DNA of 64,000 nt from Rhodocyclaceae bacterium (GTDB lineage Bacteria > Pseudomonadota > Gammaproteobacteria > Burkholderiales > Rhodocyclaceae). Shown here one piece after another: positions 9,112 through 18,483 of the stretch (its first letter is position 1; every line of letters begins with the position of its first letter). The notes under the pieces are model-generated. The model saw only the letters and a list, made by a program, of their open reading frames with translations, had not been told where the DNA came from and did no database searches. Location of the stretch: the NCBI GenBank assembly GCA_016718525.1, contig JADKDD010000002.1:496001-560000 (forward strand), given 5' to 3'. Both the position numbers and the translations under genes were made by a program.

Positions 9112-11292
9112 CTAGTTCTGGGCCAATGTGTTCGTAACGATTCGTGGCGTGATGAACACCATCAATTCAGAACGACCCTGATTGCGCGTGGTCGATTTGA
9201 AAAGGAAGCCGATGTAAGGCAAATCACCCAGGAAAGGAACGCGTTCGGTTGACTGAATATCCTGCTCGCGAGTAAATCCACCAATCACCACAGTGCCACC
9301 GTTATCAACGATCACGCTGGTGGTGAGCGTGTTGGTGTCCAGACTTCCGGTCGTCGCATTGGTGATGGTACTTTTCGCAATATTGAGTTCCAGGCTTACC
9401 TTGTTGTCAGGATTGATCGATGGCGTCACGGTCAAGTTCAGCGGTGCGGCGAATGTCTGATAGATCGGCAAACCAGTCTGCAAATTTACCCCTGTCAGAA
9501 TCGTGACTTGCTGGGTGTTATTGATCGTCGCAGCCTTTCTATCCATCGTGACGACACGCGGTGCTGAAACCGTTTTGTTTTTCTGATCGGTTTCCGCAGC
9601 CTGCAGCTCCAAGTTGAGCAGTCTCGTCGCTGAGTTATTGAACAACATCAGGTTGATCGCCGTCGATCCGGCAATGGCAAAATTGGTTGCAAACGCCCCG
9701 AGAGAATTTTGTGACAAGGTTGGCGTACCCCCAACTGTGGAGCCCGCATCCAGATTTCCGTTGCCAGCAGCGGACTTGGTCCGAAGGGGCAAGTTCCCAA
9801 TGCCCGCATCGAATGCTTTCAGGCGGATACCCAACGAGTTGGCAAACCCGGTGGACGCCTCGACAATCCGGGCTTCAATCATTACCTGTTTTTGAGGTAC
9901 ATCCACATTCCTGATGACTTCGCGAATCGCTTCAACGACCGCCTCGGTATCCCGAAGGAACAATTTCTTGGTCAGGTCATGGGTTGCGATAGAACCACGG
10001 CTGGACAGCATCCCGCCACCGTTGGCCGGTGCGGCTCCGGCTGCGGGTGGGGCAGCGCTACCCGCCGGCGCAGCTGCTGACACTGTCGCTGCGTTTTGCG
10101 TATTGTTTGCGCGAATGAGTCCTGCCATCTCGGTGGGTTTGATATAGCTCAAAGTAAACGTCTCTGAGATCAAAGGAGCGGTATCACTTGCCCTCGCCAG
10201 TTCGTCCGCAGCATCTTGGTCGCGCTTTTGCAGGACCGCACGATCACCAAACGTCAGGATGTCATTGCGAATGCGATAACCCGCATTTACCTGACCCATA
10301 ACAATATCCAGAGCCTGATCGTACGAAACGTTGTCCAGCGCAATGGTGACCTGTCGTCCGGAAAGTGATGGATCGATAATGATATTTTTCCCGGAAATTT
10401 CCGCCAGAGTGCGCAACACCATGGTCGCCTCAGCCTGATAAAAATTTATTGAAACCTTTTGACCTTGCTGGCCAGTCTGCACCAGCTTGCTGGCATCCTC
10501 GACCGGGATCGGATTAACCTCAATGACTAATTGGTTGTTGACTACTTTGGCTTGATGGAACCAGCGACCATGGCCAGCAATATCCAGATGCGTCGCGCCA
10601 CCCACAGTCTTGGCAGTGATTGAATTGACCAAGGTTGCAAAGTCATTCACATCACGCTTATTTTGCAAACGGGCAGGCAGATCGACACCTTGGAGCTCAA
10701 CCACCAGCCCGTTGCCGACCCGTCTGATGTCCACAGGCACGGATCCATCAGTCAAATCAACCAAAATCAGACCTTGTCCGGCATCGCCTCGCCTGAAAGC
10801 TATATCACGGACTGAGGACCGTTCCGCCGACGGAACTGGTGTCGGTGTCACCGCCACCGATGACGGCTGATAGGCACTTGGGGCTTGCTCGGCCCCAGTC
10901 ACTTGGCGCTGGGCAGTCAGTTTGATGTAAAGGTTGCGGCCGTCAACTTCAGTCGAGTATTTCGTCGCTCGATAAAGATTGAGCACAACACGGGTTAGTT
11001 TTTCAGCCTGCACAAGATTGACTGTTTTCAGGTCACCATCATTGACTTGCTGGACCGAGGTTCCCGTACGATTGTCTGTGTCAGGGAAATCAAACACGAC
11101 TCGGGGGGGTTCAACAATGCTCCAGGTTCCGGGAGCAACCTTCAGCGGATCTTGCATTTCCAATTTCACAAGGACATTTTCTCCGTCCCGTCGTACTTGG
11201 ATCTTCTGAATGGCATTCGCAGCCGCTGCGATTGCTGGCACCACGGACATCAATAGGAGCATCGAACAAGCGATGCGGCGCCAAATTTTCAT
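9112..11292 (-). CDS. pilQ: Type IV pilus secretin
   Basis: This protein forms the outer-membrane ring through which the type IV pilus emerges. A signal peptide (residues 1-23, ending AIAAA) is followed by an AMIN domain (about 28-125), a second AMIN-like domain (about 165-265), an STN domain (about 290-345), a NolW domain and the secretin core from about 440 to the end (VPFLGDLPYIGFLFKS). The NolW region holds an Ala/Gly/Pro-rich loop (AAAPAGSAAPPAAG), a common variable site in PilQ. At 726 residues it matches betaproteobacterial PilQ. The start overlaps pilP by ATGA. Confidence 0.96.
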   Translation of the reverse strand: MKIWRRIACSMLLLMSVVPAIAAAANAIQKIQVRRDGENVLVKLEMQDPLKVAPGTWSIVEPPRVVFDFPDTDNRTGTSVQQVNDGDLKTVNLVQAEKLTRVVLNLYRATKYSTEVDGRNLYIKLTAQRQVTGAEQAPSAYQPSSVAVTPTPVPSAERSSVRDIAFRRGDAGQGLILVDLTDGSVPVDIRRVGNGLVVELQGVDLPARLQNKRDVNDFATLVNSITAKTVGGATHLDIAGHGRWFHQAKVVNNQLVIEVNPIPVEDASKLVQTGQQGQKVSINFYQAEATMVLRTLAEISGKNIIIDPSLSGRQVTIALDNVSYDQALDIVMGQVNAGYRIRNDILTFGDRAVLQKRDQDAADELARASDTAPLISETFTLSYIKPTEMAGLIRANNTQNAATVSAAAPAGSAAPPAAGAAPANGGGMLSSRGSIATHDLTKKLFLRDTEAVVEAIREVIRNVDVPQKQVMIEARIVEASTGFANSLGIRLKAFDAGIGNLPLRTKSAAGNGNLDAGSTVGGTPTLSQNSLGAFATNFAIAGSTAINLMLFNNSATRLLNLELQAAETDQKNKTVSAPRVVTMDRKAATINNTQQVTILTGVNLQTGLPIYQTFAAPLNLTVTPSINPDNKVSLELNIAKSTITNATTGSLDTNTLTTSVIVDNGGTVVIGGFTREQDIQSTERVPFLGDLPYIGFLFKSTTRNQGRSELMVFITPRIVTNTLAQN

Positions 11293-11819
11293 TTTTTCCC
11301 TCCTTCTCTGGGTACGAGGATGCTAGTTTCGCGCTCCACCCATGTTCCATTGCTATCTTTTACGGTCTCAAGGACCGTTAATCCATCGTCAGTGATGGCC
11401 GTAATCTTTCCGAAATTTTGACCGACGAACTCGCCAACTCTGACATTCTTCGGCTTGTTGGGTGGAGGTGTTCTGATCAACGCATAACGTGTCTTGCCGT
11501 CAAACATTACACCCATCACCTTCAGGTCTTCCAAGGCAAAATTCTCCAATGGCTGGCGCGCACGGTCGCGGTCGGGTGCCGACTTGTCATTTGCTGAGTC
11601 TGTGGTCAGTATTTTTGCTGCCGCGAACGGCGGTATGAGTTTTTCACCTTCGTAGGCCACGGCTGGAAACGCCGTAATTTCAGGAAGGGGCTGAACTTTA
11701 CCTTTCATTCCTTTGGCTTGCTCACGCATCCATTCCTTCAAATCGTCGTGTTCGGACGACGCACAACCCGCTAGGAGAAGAGCTGTTAACACACAAGAGA
11801 AAATCAGCCGGCAGGTCAT
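11289..11819 (-). CDS. pilP: Type IV pilus assembly lipoprotein
   Basis: PilP links the inner-membrane PilN/PilO complex to the PilQ secretin. The N-terminus ends in the lipobox LLLAGC at Cys19, so the protein is probably lipid-anchored. It is followed by a linker and the beta-rich domain (LKVMGVMFDGKTRYALI, RVGEFVGQNFGKI). The length of 176 is usual. It overlaps pilO upstream and pilQ downstream by 4 bases each. Confidence 0.94.
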   Translation of the reverse strand: MTCRLIFSCVLTALLLAGCASSEHDDLKEWMREQAKGMKGKVQPLPEITAFPAVAYEGEKLIPPFAAAKILTTDSANDKSAPDRDRARQPLENFALEDLKVMGVMFDGKTRYALIRTPPPNKPKNVRVGEFVGQNFGKITAITDDGLTVLETVKDSNGTWVERETSILVPREGGKK

Positions 11820-12562
11820 TTTTGTGCCTTGGCCGCCGGTGCGGACTTACGTCGTTTTGCCATTTCCTCTTCGTCGAGGTACCTGAAGGTCTTAGCGGTG
11901 GTCTTCATCACCAATGAACCGTCTTTTGGATTGCCAACCAGATCTATGTCATTGAGGGTAACGATTCGCGGTAACTGCGCAACATCTCCGGCAAAACTTC
12001 CAATATCGTGATACGAACCGGTTAGCTGTAGCGTAATCGGCACTTCCGCGTAAAACTCTTTTGCCAATTCTCCACCAGGCTTAAATAAATCTACCAACAG
12101 CCCACGTGTTTGTGCGGCTTTGTTGATATCGACAAGCAGGTCACCGATTTCTGATTGGTTTGGAAGTTGTTTCAACAATTCACCAAAACCCGTGTTGATT
12201 TCTGCCAACTGACGCCTGTGTTCATCCAAATTGACTGCCTGTCGCTTCCGGTCCAACCAGTCTTCCTTAAGTTTCGCCTCTTCAGCTTCCTTTTGCGCAA
12301 GTTCGTCGAGCTGTACCTGCCACCCGGTAAAAAAGGCCGCCGCAATCAAAATGATAAACAGCGCCAACAAAATAACGATCTTTGGTGCCGTAGCCCACAA
12401 GCCTGGATCTTTGGGGTCCAGCGTTTTAAAGTCTTCAACAAGTTTGTTGAAGTTAAACGCGGGTTTCTTTGGTTCCGGGGGTTCGGTGGCCTTTTCAGTG
12501 CCTTTCGAGCCACCCTTTCCGAGTGCCAATTGCTTACCCTTGAGGAAAGAAGGTAGTTTCAT
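11816..12562 (-). CDS. pilO: Type IV pilus inner-membrane assembly protein
   Basis: PilO pairs with PilN as the periplasmic part of the pilus alignment complex. The cytoplasmic N-terminal segment of about 60 residues is Lys- and Pro-rich, longer than in some relatives. A single membrane helix (KIVILLALFIILIAAAFFTG) follows, then a coiled coil and a ferredoxin-like domain (VPITLQLTGSYHDIGSF). It is 248 residues. It overlaps pilN and pilP by ATGA. Confidence 0.93.
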   Translation of the reverse strand: MKLPSFLKGKQLALGKGGSKGTEKATEPPEPKKPAFNFNKLVEDFKTLDPKDPGLWATAPKIVILLALFIILIAAAFFTGWQVQLDELAQKEAEEAKLKEDWLDRKRQAVNLDEHRRQLAEINTGFGELLKQLPNQSEIGDLLVDINKAAQTRGLLVDLFKPGGELAKEFYAEVPITLQLTGSYHDIGSFAGDVAQLPRIVTLNDIDLVGNPKDGSLVMKTTAKTFRYLDEEEMAKRRKSAPAAKAQK

Positions 12563-13134
12563 GATTTCTTGTTCTTCTTGTCCGGTTCACCGCTTCGCCG
12601 AGTAATCGACACGCTGACGATAAACGCATTCAATCGCCTGTTGGCGACCGTTTCGGCCTTGGTCTCGATCAAAACGGAGCTCTCCAGTAGCGGAGAGTCA
12701 TTGAAATTATTCATCAAAGTGTTGATTCGCGCATTTGACTGGGCGTAGCCGGTTACCACGATCGTGGAACCTGTTTGCTTGATGCTCTTGAAGTAGATTC
12801 CCTCCGGTACCTGCCGGGCGAGCTCGTTAAACAGATGCACTGTCTCGGTACGGTTGGCCTGCAAGGCTTCAATCACCCGCTTCCGGGCCAGCAAGGAGTC
12901 AGTCTGCTCTTTCAACTTCTTGATTTCTGCAATCTCCTTCTCCAGCGACGCGACTTCGCGCTTGAGAAAGTCATTTTTCGCAGTTTGCGCACTAATTTCC
13001 GTGCTGATCAAAGAGAACCCTAAAAACCAAATTACACCGGCCAATACTGAAACCATGCCAAGCAACATAAAAAACTGTTGCCTGCGCGCGCGGCGCTTTG
13101 CCTCGCGGTGGGGAAGCAGGTTAATCCGGATCAT
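12559..13134 (-). CDS. pilN: Type IV pilus inner-membrane assembly protein
   Basis: PilN carries the conserved N-terminal INLLPHREAKR motif that binds PilM in the cytoplasm. One membrane helix (FFMLLGMVSVLAGVIWFLGF), a coiled coil (residues about 45-85) and a periplasmic domain follow. The start at 13134 is chosen because its ATG overlaps the pilM stop as ATGA, as in the other pil junctions, and INLLPHREAK then sits at residue 3. An upstream in-frame start would add ten residues not typical of the family. Confidence 0.94.
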   Translation of the reverse strand: MIRINLLPHREAKRRARRQQFFMLLGMVSVLAGVIWFLGFSLISTEISAQTAKNDFLKREVASLEKEIAEIKKLKEQTDSLLARKRVIEALQANRTETVHLFNELARQVPEGIYFKSIKQTGSTIVVTGYAQSNARINTLMNNFNDSPLLESSVLIETKAETVANRRLNAFIVSVSITRRSGEPDKKNKKS

Positions 13135-14222
13135 TGGTCGAACTTCCGCATGGCCAATCCGCAAGCAACCAGAAGTGAGGGTGCGTCAGAAACAAGTTGT
13201 TTGGCCCGTAATCTTGGCGAAACGGCCATTCCGCCAAATGGATTGGCCAGAATCGTATTTACGCCGGTCCGTCTTGCGACAACTTCCGCAATTCCGGGCA
13301 CAAGCGCAGATCCGCCTGCCAGAATAATGTGATTGATTTCCGAGTGAGGAGTCGATGTAAAGAAAAACTGATGTGCCCGAGCAACTTCCTGCGCCAGGTT
13401 CTCTAAAAACGGTTGTAACAACTCTGTCTCGTAGTTTTCCTGCGTCGCCGGTGCGCGCTTCATTGCCTCCGCCTCATCGGCCGACACACCGTATGCGCGC
13501 ATGATTTCCTGTGTTAGCTGACCACCACCAAAGGCTTGTTCGCGTGAATACAGAAGTTCATCGCCCTTCATCATCGTAAACTTGATTGCCGCGCCGCCGA
13601 TGTCGGCAAGTGTAATTATTTGCTCTTTGGCACCAGCTGGCAGTTGCGCAACAATCAGCTCGTAGGCCGCCTGAGTCGCGTATGACTCGACATCCATGAC
13701 CACCGGTTTGAGGTCAGCGGCTTCCGCTGCAGCGACCCGATCTTCAACCTTTTCCTTGCGCGAAGCAGCAAGCAATACATCAACGTCGTCCGGACTGGCC
13801 GGCGAGGGTCCGATAACCTGAAAGTCCAGATTCACTTCCTCAAGGGCAAACGGTATGTATTGATTTGCTTCAGATTCAACTTGCACTTCCATATCCGTTT
13901 CACGAAGGCCCGCAGGCAACGTAATCTTTTTCGTGATCACGGCGGCCGATGGCAACGCCATGGCAACGAACTTGGTTTTGCTACCGAGTCTTTTCAGGCA
14001 CTTGTCTATCGTATCTGTGACAACCTCAAGATTCGCGATATTGCCGTCGACGACCGCGTCCTTGGGTAGCGGCTCGATTGCATATCGTTCGACACGCGGC
14101 TGCCCTTTCCCGGCATCAACCAGCTCAACCATCTTGATCGAACTAGAACTAATGTCGAGTCCAATCAGCGGTCGGAGCTTGGGATTAAATATCGCCTTGA
14201 GCGTCGAAACATCAAGCTGCAA
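13131..14222 (-). CDS. pilM: Type IV pilus actin-like ATPase
   Basis: PilM is a cytoplasmic actin/FtsA-fold protein that binds PilN and connects the pilus motor to the inner-membrane complex. It has the phosphate-1 motif IGLDISSSSIKMVEL, the LADIGGAAIKF phosphate-2 motif and the adenosine motif ILAGGSALVPG. The length of 363 is usual. The start is a TTG with AAGGA 7 bases upstream. It is the first gene of pilMNOPQ and is divergent from ponA. Confidence 0.94.
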   Translation of the reverse strand: MQLDVSTLKAIFNPKLRPLIGLDISSSSIKMVELVDAGKGQPRVERYAIEPLPKDAVVDGNIANLEVVTDTIDKCLKRLGSKTKFVAMALPSAAVITKKITLPAGLRETDMEVQVESEANQYIPFALEEVNLDFQVIGPSPASPDDVDVLLAASRKEKVEDRVAAAEAADLKPVVMDVESYATQAAYELIVAQLPAGAKEQIITLADIGGAAIKFTMMKGDELLYSREQAFGGGQLTQEIMRAYGVSADEAEAMKRAPATQENYETELLQPFLENLAQEVARAHQFFFTSTPHSEINHIILAGGSALVPGIAEVVARRTGVNTILANPFGGMAVSPRLRAKQLVSDAPSLLVACGLAMRKFDQ

Positions 14223-14246
14223 GAAAATTTCCTTTTAAAATAACGC

Positions 14247-14276
14247 GTTATAAGCAATACCGATAATTCACTTCAA
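14247..14276 (-). promoter_or_regulatory. Candidate sigma-70 promoter of pilMNOPQ
   Basis: On the minus strand TTGAAG (14276-14271) and TATAAC (14252-14247) are 18 bases apart, 25 bases before the pilM TTG. It lies in the 209-base pilM-ponA divergent region, which holds no gene. Confidence 0.45.
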
Positions 14277-14395
14277 ATCCTATCAGCAACTATATCGTGT
14301 GTAAAGTATAAATATTTAGCGCCAATCACTTTTTTGACCGACTACCGTGGCGTTTTTGACACACATACACTGAAATTTGTGTAACGCCCTCACCG

Positions 14396-14401
14396 TATAA
14401 T
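14396..14401 (+). promoter_or_regulatory. Candidate -10 box of ponA
   Basis: A perfect TATAAT lies 30 bases before the ponA ATG, without a good -35 box at 16-18 bases. An ACACA...TGTGT inverted repeat lies just upstream (about 14360-14382). Confidence 0.35.
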
Positions 14402-14431
14402 TCTCCGACAATTTCACCAAAGCATAACTCC

Positions 14432-16774
14432 ATGGAAAGCCAAGTTAGTCCCTTCCGCTGGGCTGTCATCCCCGTGGTTGTCGTGCTCGGCGGTATTCTG
14501 GCGATTGTTTCGATGGCAGCTATCGTGGCGATTTTGGCCTATCCGCAGCTTCCCGAAATTGATTCTTTGACTGATTATCGGCCCAAGATCCCGCTGCGGG
14601 TTTTTACCAGCGATGGTTACCTGATTGGTGAATTTGGTGAAGAGCGGCGGAATTTCGTCCTTGTTTCGGAGTTACCGGCAGTTATGAAACAAGCAATCCT
14701 GGCCGCTGAGGACGAACGTTTTTATCAACATCCTGGAATTGACGCACAAGGCCTGCTCCGGGCGGCATATTCCAACTTCGTTGGCGGTGGGAAACGGCAG
14801 GGCGCATCCACGATCACAATGCAGGTGGCGCGGAATTTCTTCCTTTCTTCGGAAAAGACACTGACCCGCAAGTTGTACGAAATACTTCTGGCGCTAAAGA
14901 TTGAACATAACTTAAGCAAGGACGAAATCCTGCAGGTCTATGTCAACCAGATTTATCTGGGCCAACGCGCGTATGGTTTTGCGGCGGCCGCGCAGATTTA
15001 TTTTGGGAAGCCGCTCAAAGAGCTGACCATTGCCGAAACTGCCATGCTCGCCGGACTGCCCAAAGCGCCGTCCGCTTACAACCCGGTAGCCAATCCCAAA
15101 CGGGCGGCATTGCGTCAACGGTATGTCCTGCGGAGAATGCATGACCTTCAGTTCATCGACGATACGCAGTTCGCACAAGCCCAGAATGAATCATTACATG
15201 TCAAGCGCAGTACCAATGATTTCGGAATCCCGGCTGATTTCGTTGCGGAAATGGCACGGCAAATGGTCGTCGAGCGTTTTCCTGACAACGTATATGGCAA
15301 CGGTCTCAAAGTCATAACCACTATCACCAAGGCCGATCAAATTGCAGCAGCGACCAGTTTGCGCCGCGGCGTGCTCGAATATGACCGCCGTCATGGCTAT
15401 CGCGGTGCGGAGGCTTACGTTGATATGAAGGATATTGCTGGTGACACAGATGACGGTCTGGAAGATCTATTGCAGGAATTTGATGACTCCAGTGACCTGC
15501 TTCCGGCCGTCGTTCTTGAGGCGACGTCGACGTTCGTTCGGGCCTATTTACGGGGTGGCGAAGTACTGAAAATTGGCGAACCCGGAATCAAGTTTGCGCG
15601 TCGCATGCTTGATCCCAATGCGGCGCCAAACAAGCGCCTCAGACGGGGTGCTGTGATTCGAGTTCAAAAATCGACAGACAAGGCCGGCGATTTTTGGCAA
15701 ATTCTTCAATTGCCGGAAGCAGAAGCTGCCTTCGTTGCGGCTAGTCCCGTCGATGGAGCAATTCGCGCATTGGTTGGTGGTTTTGACTTCAATCGCAATA
15801 AATTCAACCATGTCACGCAAGCGTGGCGGCAGCCCGGGTCCAGCTTTAAGCCCTTTATCTATTCCGCGGCGCTCGAAAAAGGCTTTCATCCCGGATCCAT
15901 TATCGAAGACTTGCCGATTGTTATTTCGGCCGAAGAAACCGGTAGCCAGGAGTGGGCACCTAAAAATTACGACGGGAAATATGAAGGGCGTATGACCATG
16001 CGCACGGCTTTGACCAAGTCCAAAAACATGGTGTCAATTCGCATCCTGCAGGCGATCAACCCGAAATATGCCCAAGACTATGTGTTGCGTTTCGGTTTCG
16101 ATGCAGACAAAAACCCACCATATTTGACGCTCGCGCTTGGCGCGGGCGCGGTCACTCCGTGGCAGCAATTGGCAGCCTATTCCGTATTTGCAAACGGTGG
16201 GTACCAGATCACGCCATATCTGGTGCGCCAGATTGTTGATGACAAAGGGCAGGTACTTGCCGAAATCGCTCCTGTCGTTGCCGGTGACGAATCCATCCGG
16301 GTCATCGATCAACGAAACGCATGGCTGATCGACAGCATCATGCATGATGTCGTTCGTCGTGGCACCGCCACAAAGGCACTGAGCCTGAAGCGAAGTGACC
16401 TGGCCGGCAAGACCGGAACGACGAACGACTACGTCGATGCCTGGTTTTGTGGTTACCAACCGACGCTGGTCGGCGTTGCCTGGATAGGATTTGACCAACC
16501 CAAGCGCCTGGGCGACGGCGAAACCGGCGGCAGTGCCGCGTTGCCGATTTGGATTGGCTTTATGGAGAAAGCGCTCGCGGGAGTTCCTGAAAGTTTCCAG
16601 GACATGCCGCCTGGCCTGACGCAAATCAACGTTGCCGACCCGAGTGGCAAGCAACTCCGTGACTTTATCTATACCGAGCAACTACCGACCGAATCGCATG
16701 AAGCATCTGAAGTGTCGAAACCACCGGCACCCGTTGCAGAAGCCAAGCCGAAGGCGGTGGGCGCCAATAACTAA
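14432..16774 (+). CDS. mrcA: Penicillin-binding protein 1A (bifunctional peptidoglycan synthase)
   Basis: A class A PBP that polymerises glycan strands and cross-links peptides in the periplasm. One N-terminal membrane anchor (about residues 10-35) precedes the GT51 transglycosylase domain (EDERFYQHPGID, QGASTITMQVARNFFL), an OB-like linker domain, and the transpeptidase with SSFKP (catalytic Ser), SKN and KTGTT motifs. The tail is Pro/Ala/Lys-rich. At 780 residues it fits PBP1A. Its place divergent from pilM is conserved in beta- and gammaproteobacteria. Confidence 0.96.
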   Translation: MESQVSPFRWAVIPVVVVLGGILAIVSMAAIVAILAYPQLPEIDSLTDYRPKIPLRVFTSDGYLIGEFGEERRNFVLVSELPAVMKQAILAAEDERFYQHPGIDAQGLLRAAYSNFVGGGKRQGASTITMQVARNFFLSSEKTLTRKLYEILLALKIEHNLSKDEILQVYVNQIYLGQRAYGFAAAAQIYFGKPLKELTIAETAMLAGLPKAPSAYNPVANPKRAALRQRYVLRRMHDLQFIDDTQFAQAQNESLHVKRSTNDFGIPADFVAEMARQMVVERFPDNVYGNGLKVITTITKADQIAAATSLRRGVLEYDRRHGYRGAEAYVDMKDIAGDTDDGLEDLLQEFDDSSDLLPAVVLEATSTFVRAYLRGGEVLKIGEPGIKFARRMLDPNAAPNKRLRRGAVIRVQKSTDKAGDFWQILQLPEAEAAFVAASPVDGAIRALVGGFDFNRNKFNHVTQAWRQPGSSFKPFIYSAALEKGFHPGSIIEDLPIVISAEETGSQEWAPKNYDGKYEGRMTMRTALTKSKNMVSIRILQAINPKYAQDYVLRFGFDADKNPPYLTLALGAGAVTPWQQLAAYSVFANGGYQITPYLVRQIVDDKGQVLAEIAPVVAGDESIRVIDQRNAWLIDSIMHDVVRRGTATKALSLKRSDLAGKTGTTNDYVDAWFCGYQPTLVGVAWIGFDQPKRLGDGETGGSAALPIWIGFMEKALAGVPESFQDMPPGLTQINVADPSGKQLRDFIYTEQLPTESHEASEVSKPPAPVAEAKPKAVGANN

Positions 16775-16860
16775 AAACAATCCTTTCGGCTTCGCTCGCC
16801 CAACAGATGGTCCAACGGGCCCGCAGTTACACGTAATCGCCGCCTAAGTAGCGCTTTGGT

Positions 16861-17484
16861 TCAGGTTTCGGTCCATCGCCGAATAGACTCCCACTGCTCC
16901 AAATCCTTTTGAACGCGTGAAGGGGCAAGATCAAACAAAGTCATTCCATGCGCGGCAGCTTGAACATAATTTTGTGTATCCCGCAGGCAAGTTAAAACCG
17001 GGAACCCGACGTCACTCAGAAACCGGTCCAGTTCAGCAGCTGCTCGAGTATGCGCATCAACTCGCATTCCGACGATTGCTACAAACGCATGGTGTTTGCG
17101 AATTTCCTGTTCTTCGCGCAAGGCGTCGAGAAAGTGCCGTGTCGCCAGGATATCGAATATCGACGGTTGTAACGGAACAATAACCCGTTGTACAACTTTG
17201 AGGACGTGCGCCAGTTTTTTTCCATGCAGACCGGCTGGTGTGTCGAGGACGACGCGGGTGGCATCTTTGGGCGGCCGCGCCGGTTTGCCATCCTCAATTT
17301 CCCAGCTATAGATGCGCGGCAGGCGTGCGGGACGTAATCGCAACCAGTCGCGTGATGATTGTTGACGATCGATATCGCCGAGCATGACATTTTCACCAGC
17401 AACGGCAAACATCCCTGCCAGGTTAGTGGCCAAGGTGCTCTTGCCGACACCGCCTTTGGGATTGGCAACTAAGTAAGATTGCAT
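16861..17484 (-). CDS. ParA/MinD-family ATPase, no ParB partner
   Basis: A short ParA-like ATPase with the deviant Walker A motif NPKGGVGKST, a Walker B-like VVLDTPAGL and a GDIDRQQSS segment. It has about 207 residues, shorter than chromosomal ParA proteins that carry a DNA-binding N-terminus. No ParB or parS-like gene is nearby. The ATG at 17484 is chosen for its upstream AGGTGA. It lies 15 bases below qor and reads the same way, so it may belong to the maeB-qor operon. The exact role cannot be assigned. Confidence 0.85.
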   Translation of the reverse strand: MQSYLVANPKGGVGKSTLATNLAGMFAVAGENVMLGDIDRQQSSRDWLRLRPARLPRIYSWEIEDGKPARPPKDATRVVLDTPAGLHGKKLAHVLKVVQRVIVPLQPSIFDILATRHFLDALREEQEIRKHHAFVAIVGMRVDAHTRAAAELDRFLSDVGFPVLTCLRDTQNYVQAAAHGMTLFDLAPSRVQKDLEQWESIRRWTET

Positions 17485-17499
17485 GATCGTCACCTGAGT

Positions 17500-18480
17500 C
17501 TAGGGGATGAGCACAATGGAACCCGTTGTATTGCGTGCAGCAAGGTCGATATGCGCCTGGGCCGCATCCTTGAGCGGATAGCTCTGGCTGATTTCAATTT
17601 TCAACGCGCCACTGCTCACCATATCGAATAACTCATTCGCCATCGCTTGCAAATTTTCGCGCTTGGCGGTGTAGGTGGCAAGTGTCGGGCGCGTCACGAA
17701 CAACGAGCCGCGTTTTGCCAACTCAAGCAGTTCAAATGGCGGTACCGATCCGGATGCATTGCCAAAACTTACCATCATTCCAAGAGGTCGCAGGCAATCT
17801 AGCGACCCAAAAAAAGTATCCTTGCCTATCGAGTCATACACTACCGGAACACCCTCGCCCCCCGTAATCGCCTTGACCCGCTCGACGAAATTCTCAGTGG
17901 TGTAATTAATTGTGTGATCGCAGCCATGCGCTTGTGCCAAAGCCGCTTTTGCTGGTGTGCTTACGGTGCCGATGACGGTCGCCCCGAGATGTTTGGCCCA
18001 TTGGCAAACCATTAACCCGACGCCGCCGGCGGCCGCATGGATCAATATGGTTTCACCGGCAGCAACGCGATAGGTCTGTCGCAGCAGATATTGCGTTGTC
18101 AGGCCTTGCAGCATCATGGCGGCTGCGGTGGTGAAATCAATGCTGTCCGGTAACTTGAGCAGGTGGCTTGCCGCAATATTTCGCACTTGTGAGTATGCGC
18201 CAGGCTGACCGCCAGCGTAGGCCACCCGGTCACCGACCCGAAGGTAGGGAACATCCGCACTCACTGCTTCAACAATGCCGGCGGCCTCCATGCCTATTCC
18301 GGACGGTAGTGGCAACGGATACAAGCCCGTGCGATGATAGATATCGATGAAATTCACCCCGATTGCGTGATGGCGTATCCGCGCCTCACCTGCCTTTAGC
18401 GGCGTGTCATCAGCACCAACTGGTACCAGGTGCAGAACTTCCGGACCTCCGGTCTGATCAATACGAATGACGTGATTCAT
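17500..18480 (-). CDS. qor: NADPH:quinone oxidoreductase, MDR superfamily
   Basis: A zinc-independent medium-chain dehydrogenase/reductase of the quinone oxidoreductase type. The N-terminal catalytic fold reads GVNFIDIYHRTGLYPLPLPSG, and the Rossmann fold contains HAAAGGVGLMVCQWAKHLGATVIG, close to E. coli Qor. The length is 326. A dispersed-repeat copy encodes the VPVGADDTP segment near residue 22, a variable linker in relatives. It starts 3 bases after the maeB stop, suggesting one transcript. Confidence 0.92.
   Translation of the reverse strand: MNHVIRIDQTGGPEVLHLVPVGADDTPLKAGEARIRHHAIGVNFIDIYHRTGLYPLPLPSGIGMEAAGIVEAVSADVPYLRVGDRVAYAGGQPGAYSQVRNIAASHLLKLPDSIDFTTAAAMMLQGLTTQYLLRQTYRVAAGETILIHAAAGGVGLMVCQWAKHLGATVIGTVSTPAKAALAQAHGCDHTINYTTENFVERVKAITGGEGVPVVYDSIGKDTFFGSLDCLRPLGMMVSFGNASGSVPPFELLELAKRGSLFVTRPTLATYTAKRENLQAMANELFDMVSSGALKIEISQSYPLKDAAQAHIDLAARNTTGSIVLIP
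18400..18424 (-). repeat. Dispersed 27-bp element, copy 2 (in qor)
   Basis: On the minus strand ACCAGTTGGTGCTGATGACACGCCGC. It is in sense orientation within qor and encodes PVGADDTP in the same frame as the gltB and proS copies. Confidence 0.85.
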
Positions 18481-18483
18481 AAA